Of a DNA stretch of 41,628 nt, positions 38,482-41,628 are shown one piece after another. The DNA lies in NCBI GenBank assembly GCA_040757335.1, contig JBFLXB010000032.1, forward strand, positions 1 to 41,628, read 5' to 3'. Position 1 is the first letter of the stretch, and the number at the start of each line of letters is the position of its first letter. Source of the stretch: Nitrospirota bacterium. GTDB taxonomy: Bacteria > Nitrospirota > Nitrospiria > 2-01-FULL-66-17. The notes beneath the pieces were generated by a model. The model did no database searches, had not been told where the DNA came from, and saw only the letters and a program-made list of their open reading frames with translations. Position numbers and translations under genes: made by a program.

Positions 38482-40556
38482 AGAGAGCCCACGACTCGTT
38501 CTTCAACCTCTACACCCACAACTTCGTCCGGGTTGCGGTGGCCATCCCCGAGGTCCGCGTGGCGGACCCCGCATTCAACGCGGAGCAGACCATGGCGTTG
38601 ATGCAGCGGGCCGCTGACCAGCACGCCATGCTCGCGGTGTTCCCGGAATTGGGGCTGTCCGCGTATTCGTGCGAAGACCTGTTTCAACAGCAGGCGCTGC
38701 TTGACGGGTGCCGCGCGGCACTGGCCGACATCGTGGCCGCGTCCCTGAAGCTCCCGGTGGTCATCGTCGTGGGGGTGCCGTTACACATCGATTCGCTGCT
38801 CTTCAACTGCGCGGCGGTAGTGCATCGCGGGCGCATCTTGGGCGTCGTGCCCAAGACCTATCTGCCCAACTACCGCGAGTTCTATGAAATGCGCCAGTTC
38901 GCGCCGGGGGATACGGCCGTCCGGGAGACCATCGCGCTGCTCGGTCAACGCGACATTCCGTTCGGCAACCGGTTGCTGTTCCAGGCCGACAACCATCCGC
39001 TGCTCGCCTTCCACGTCGAAATCTGCGAAGACCTGTGGGTGCCGATCCCGCCGTCGTCCTACGCCGCGCTGGCCGGAGCTTTGATTTTGATCAACCTCTC
39101 GGCGTCCAACAGCACCATCGGCAAGGCAGATTACCGACGGCAACTCGTGGCGAGCCAGTCCAGTCGCGGCCTGGCTGCATACCTCTACAGCGCGGCCGGA
39201 TGCGGAGAGTCGACCACGGACCTGGCCTGGGACGGCCACGGCATGATTTACGAGAACGGCACCCCGCTGGCCGAGACCACTCGATTCGCCGAAGGGCCGC
39301 AGCTCATCACCGGCGACGTGGACCTGGACCGTCTCGCCCAGGACCGCATGCGCCAGACCAGCTTCGGGCAAGCGGTCCTTCGCCACCGCGAAGCGTTAGG
39401 GGCATTCCGCCCGATCCGGTTTGCAGCGGATTTGCCGCGCGAGGGACGCCTCCCGCTGGTGCGCCGGTACGAGCGCTTCCCGTACGTGCCGAGCGATCCG
39501 ATGCAACGCGACGAGCGGTGTCGCGAGGTGTATGAAATCCAAGTGCAGGGGCTGGTGACCAGGCTGCGTGCCATCGGACCGGAGGTCAAGATCGTGATCG
39601 GCGTGTCGGGGGGGCTGGATTCGACTCAGGCCCTGCTGGTCTGCGCCCAGGCCATGGACCGGTTGAACCGCCCGCGAAGCCATATCCTGGCCTACACCAT
39701 GCCGGGATTCGCGACCTCCAGTCGGACGTTGAACCAGGCGTGGCGGCTCATCAAGGCCGTGGGCTGCGCGGGCCAGGAGATCGACATCAAACCCAGTTGC
39801 CTCCGGATGTTCCAGGACATCGGCCATCCGTACGCCCAAGGCAAGCCCGTCTACGACGTCACCTTCGAGAACGTGCAGGCCGGGGAGCGGACCAGCCACC
39901 TGTTCCGTCTCGCGAACCAGTACGGCGGTCTGGTGGTGGGAACCAGCGACCTGAGCGAGCTGGCGCTCGGTTGGTGCACCTACGGGGTCGGCGACCACAT
40001 GGCGCACTACGACGTGAATGCGAGCGTGCCCAAGACCTTGATCCAATACCTGATCCGCTGGGTCGCCAAGACCCACCAGCTTGGGACCGACGTCAGTTCG
40101 GTGTTGGAGGAGGTGCTGGCCACCGAGATCAGTCCGGAGTTGGTGCCCGGCGCGCGGTCCGAACCGCAGCCCACCCAGCGTTCGGAGGATGTGATCGGGC
40201 CGTACGCGCTGCAGGACTTTCATCTGTATTACACGTTGCGGTTCGGCTACCCGCCGCCCAAGGTGGCGTTTCTCGCCTGGTCCGCGTGGCATGCGCCGAA
40301 AGAAGGCGTGTGGCCGGACATTCCCGAGGGCGAGCAACGAGCCTACGGCATCGACGAGATCAAGCGCTGGCTGCGCGTGTTCGTCGAGCGATTCTTCGCG
40401 TCCAGCCAGTTCAAGCGGAGTTGTCTGCCCAACGCGCCGAAGGTGGGCTCCGGCGGGTCCCTCTCCCCGCGCAGCGATTACCGCGCGCCGAGCGACAGCG
40501 CCGCCACGGTCTGGCTGTCCCAGATCGAGAAGATTCCGGAGTCGGATTCGGAGTAG
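38478..40556 (+). CDS. nadE: Glutamine-dependent NAD(+) synthetase
   Basis: A 692-residue two-domain enzyme that makes NAD from nicotinate adenine dinucleotide with glutamine as ammonia donor. The N-terminal nitrilase-like glutaminase has the triad E57 (FPELGL), K126 (PKTYLPNY) and C183 (EICEDLW). The C-terminal synthetase has the PP-loop SGGLDS (377-382), [20 protein letters not shown] and [21 protein letters not shown]. Length and sequence resemble the long Mycobacterium-type NadE. The TTG start is set by the N-terminal match [11 protein letters not shown], which aligns with the start of that family, and has no Shine-Dalgarno of its own; the leader peptide overlaps it. Confidence 0.95.
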   Translation: MKRAHDSFFNLYTHNFVRVAVAIPEVRVADPAFNAEQTMALMQRAADQHAMLAVFPELGLSAYSCEDLFQQQALLDGCRAALADIVAASLKLPVVIVVGVPLHIDSLLFNCAAVVHRGRILGVVPKTYLPNYREFYEMRQFAPGDTAVRETIALLGQRDIPFGNRLLFQADNHPLLAFHVEICEDLWVPIPPSSYAALAGALILINLSASNSTIGKADYRRQLVASQSSRGLAAYLYSAAGCGESTTDLAWDGHGMIYENGTPLAETTRFAEGPQLITGDVDLDRLAQDRMRQTSFGQAVLRHREALGAFRPIRFAADLPREGRLPLVRRYERFPYVPSDPMQRDERCREVYEIQVQGLVTRLRAIGPEVKIVIGVSGGLDSTQALLVCAQAMDRLNRPRSHILAYTMPGFATSSRTLNQAWRLIKAVGCAGQEIDIKPSCLRMFQDIGHPYAQGKPVYDVTFENVQAGERTSHLFRLANQYGGLVVGTSDLSELALGWCTYGVGDHMAHYDVNASVPKTLIQYLIRWVAKTHQLGTDVSSVLEEVLATEISPELVPGARSEPQPTQRSEDVIGPYALQDFHLYYTLRFGYPPPKVAFLAWSAWHAPKEGVWPDIPEGEQRAYGIDEIKRWLRVFVERFFASSQFKRSCLPNAPKVGSGGSLSPRSDYRAPSDSAATVWLSQIEKIPESDSE

Positions 40557-40569
40557 TCCGCGTGACTAC
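40553..40569. terminator. Small stem-loop at the end of nadE
   Basis: GTAGTC (40553-40558) and GACTAC (40564-40569) form a 6-bp stem with a 5-base loop that includes the stop codon. It has no T-run and is weak evidence for a terminator in the gap between the convergent nadE and UspA genes. Confidence 0.25.
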
Positions 40570-40640
40570 CGGGCAGGCCGAGTCCTAACGCCCCTCTTCC
40601 AGATCCAAGAGATCCACCCAGGTCGTGACATCGGCACCCG

Positions 40641-41120
40641 TCACGCAGCAGAGCCCTTTTTCTGTTCCGGCGTCCGCACGGTCAGCACCGGGCAGGGCGC
40701 GGTGCGCACCACTCGCTCGGCCACGCTGCCCATGAAGGCGTGGCTGACGCCCCGTCGACCGTGCGTCCCCATGACGATGAGATCCGCGCCGGCCTTCTTG
40801 GCTTGAACCCCGATTTCCTCATACGCCGTGCCCTGCACGAGAACGCGTGACGCGGAGACGTGTTCTTTTTGGAGGTCCTGGACCATCTCGTCCAAGACCG
40901 GTTCGACCGCCGTCTTGATCAAGTTGTACACGTTCACTACCTGGAGCGACTCGGTCATGGTGTAGGTAAACGTCTCGATCACGTGGAGTAGCACGATCTT
41001 CGCCCCGAAAACTGCGGCGAGCGCCGTCGCGTGGTCGAGGGCGGTCTGCGCGCCGTCTGAGAAGTCGGTGGGAACCAGGATGGTCTTGACGTCGAACCGG
41101 GTGGTCTGTTCGGTCGGCAT
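40641..41120 (-). CDS. Universal stress protein (UspA family)
   Basis: A 159-residue UspA-fold protein, one domain of normal length. It begins KTILVPTDFSDGAQTALDHA and ends with the nucleotide-binding loop MGTHGRRGVSHAFMGSVAERVV followed by CPVLTVR, so it should belong to the ATP-binding group (G-x2-G-x9-G-S). Such proteins help cells survive starvation and other stress. An AAAGGA ribosome-binding site precedes ATG 41120. It converges on nadE. Confidence 0.93.
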   Translation of the reverse strand: MPTEQTTRFDVKTILVPTDFSDGAQTALDHATALAAVFGAKIVLLHVIETFTYTMTESLQVVNVYNLIKTAVEPVLDEMVQDLQKEHVSASRVLVQGTAYEEIGVQAKKAGADLIVMGTHGRRGVSHAFMGSVAERVVRTAPCPVLTVRTPEQKKGSAA

Positions 41121-41166
41121 ACGCGTCCTTTCTGAGGGAGGGAAGCCCGTGTCACGGTGCCGTTAC

Positions 41167-41196
41167 ATTGTACGGATCACCGACGCGGTTCCACAA
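41167..41196 (-). promoter_or_regulatory. Candidate promoter of the UspA gene
   Basis: On the minus strand TTGTGG (41196-41191), an 18-base spacer and TACAAT (41172-41167) precede the UspA ATG by 46 bases. The -35 match is modest. The remaining bases up to 41370 hold no recognisable gene. Confidence 0.4.
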
Positions 41197-41370
41197 GCTC
41201 GGTGCGGTTTTCGGCGCATCGCTCGCTGCTCCGGTGCGGCCGCTCCTCGACACGGACATTCGGATCAACGGCGCACGATCCAAAAGTGTCGCGGTTTGCC
41301 TGACAAAGTTGTTTCGAAGATGAGCGATCTCCCGCCACGGCGGAAGCTCTCCGCGCGCTCGCCGCGAATA

Positions 41371-41386
41371 GCGCGGTTTTCCGCGC
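41371..41386 (-). terminator. Stem-loop after the truncated right-edge gene
   Basis: GCGCGG (41371-41376) and CCGCGC (41381-41386) pair around a 4-base loop (AAAA on the minus strand), 27 bases past the stop of the minus-strand gene that enters from the right edge. It is a candidate terminator without a clear T-run. Confidence 0.3.
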
Positions 41387-41413
41387 CGCGGTGACGATGC
41401 GCGTTCCGGCATG

Positions 41414-41610
41414 CTATTCGCAATACCAGACGATCGAGGCGTCGAGAAGCTCAGAAACCGGATACATCGCGCGGACCCGTGTGGTGCGCGGCCATGGACG
41501 CTCGGGCATTGAGGCGCTGAAACGGATCTCGAAGCGCCGGAAGACGTAGCCATTCCCGCGAACGACGCTGGCCGTGTCCGCCCACCCCCACGGCCCAGCA
41601 GCGGGTCGGG
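41414..41610 (-). CDS. C-terminal fragment of an unrecognised protein (truncated by the window edge)
   Basis: On the minus strand an open frame runs from the right edge to a TAG at 41416-41414, giving about 65 residues. It includes WADTASVVRGNGYVFRRFEI and ends PVSELLDASIVWYCE. The composition (aromatics, alternating beta-like pattern) looks like a real protein instead of antisense noise. I do not recognise the family. The last bases of the window form a C9G9 palindrome that is unlikely to be true sequence, so the fragment should be read only to about 41610. Confidence 0.4.
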
Positions 41611-41628
41611 CCCCCCCCCGGGGGGGGG
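41611..41628. other. C9G9 palindrome at the contig end (likely artefact)
   Basis: Nine C followed by nine G form a perfect palindrome at the last bases of the window. This is more typical of an assembly or sequencing break than of a biological feature. Confidence 0.7.

Noticed and set aside
41152-41553. 133-codon minus-strand frame near the right edge
   Set aside because: Ser/Arg/Pro-rich and overlaps the better-looking fragment at 41414-41610 in another frame; no ribosome-binding site or motif.
1-41628. CRISPR arrays, tRNA or rRNA genes, insertion sequences, prophage
   Set aside because: No regularly spaced repeats, cloverleaf-like sequence, transposase or phage gene was recognised in any region.

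Overview
The window is GC-rich, almost fully coding DNA from a double-membrane bacterium: it carries an outer-membrane secretin, an Omp85-like barrel, prepilins and SecA. There are no rRNA or tRNA genes, insertion sequences, phage genes or CRISPR arrays, so it reads as core chromosome. C-rich intergenic repeats, the tesA-ybbA-ybbP block and the pilus type would fit Nitrospirota, NC10 or a related deep lineage, but nothing here fixes the phylum. Both ends look like assembly breaks: the left edge lies in a run of proline codons and the right edge is a C9G9 palindrome. || Left third (1-13784): a type IV pilus locus whose order matches the MSHA (mannose-sensitive haemagglutinin) pilus operon of Vibrio and Shewanella. 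The order is a 5'-truncated PilP/GspB-like gene, an MshE-like assembly ATPase with a tandem c-di-GMP-binding MshEN motif, an MshG/PilC-like platform protein, a small MshF-like pseudopilin, two near-duplicate major pilins separated and followed by strong hairpins, MshC-, MshD-, MshO- and MshP-like minor pilins, and a large secreted MshQ-like protein. A TTGACA promoter then drives a second, translationally coupled unit: a MerR-type DNA-binding protein, PilM, PilN, PilO, a PilP-like protein and a short secretin. Together these make the cytoplasmic motor, inner-membrane alignment complex, fibre, tip and outer-membrane pore of one machine. || Middle (13852-24383): cutA; a membrane-anchored M23/LytM-type murein hydrolase; a convergent CapA-like lipoprotein; secA with an overlapping or abutting GAF-GGDEF diguanylate cyclase that keeps its I-site; a large minus-strand protein that joins an apparently inactive M1-peptidase-like domain to an Omp85-like beta-barrel; and a FIST-domain sensor. 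The cyclase could supply the signal read by the pilus ATPase, although the two are 17 kb apart. || Right third (24416-41628): carboxypeptidase Taq and a TesA-like esterase, divergent from a YbbA/YbbP-type ABC transporter; an endonuclease/exonuclease/phosphatase-family protein; a 935-residue FAD plus Fe-S oxidoreductase; an orphan CheR-like methyltransferase; a double-cupredoxin protein; the trxC-SDR-DUF456 operon divergent from dinB; glutamine-dependent NAD synthetase; a UspA protein; and a truncated, unrecognised gene at the edge. || Several genes (cutA, the FAD/Fe-S oxidoreductase, trxC) have a -10 hexamer exactly 6 nt before the start codon, which implies leaderless mRNAs. The most interesting parts are the MSHA-like pilus with its modified pilins and the M1-like/Omp85 chimera.
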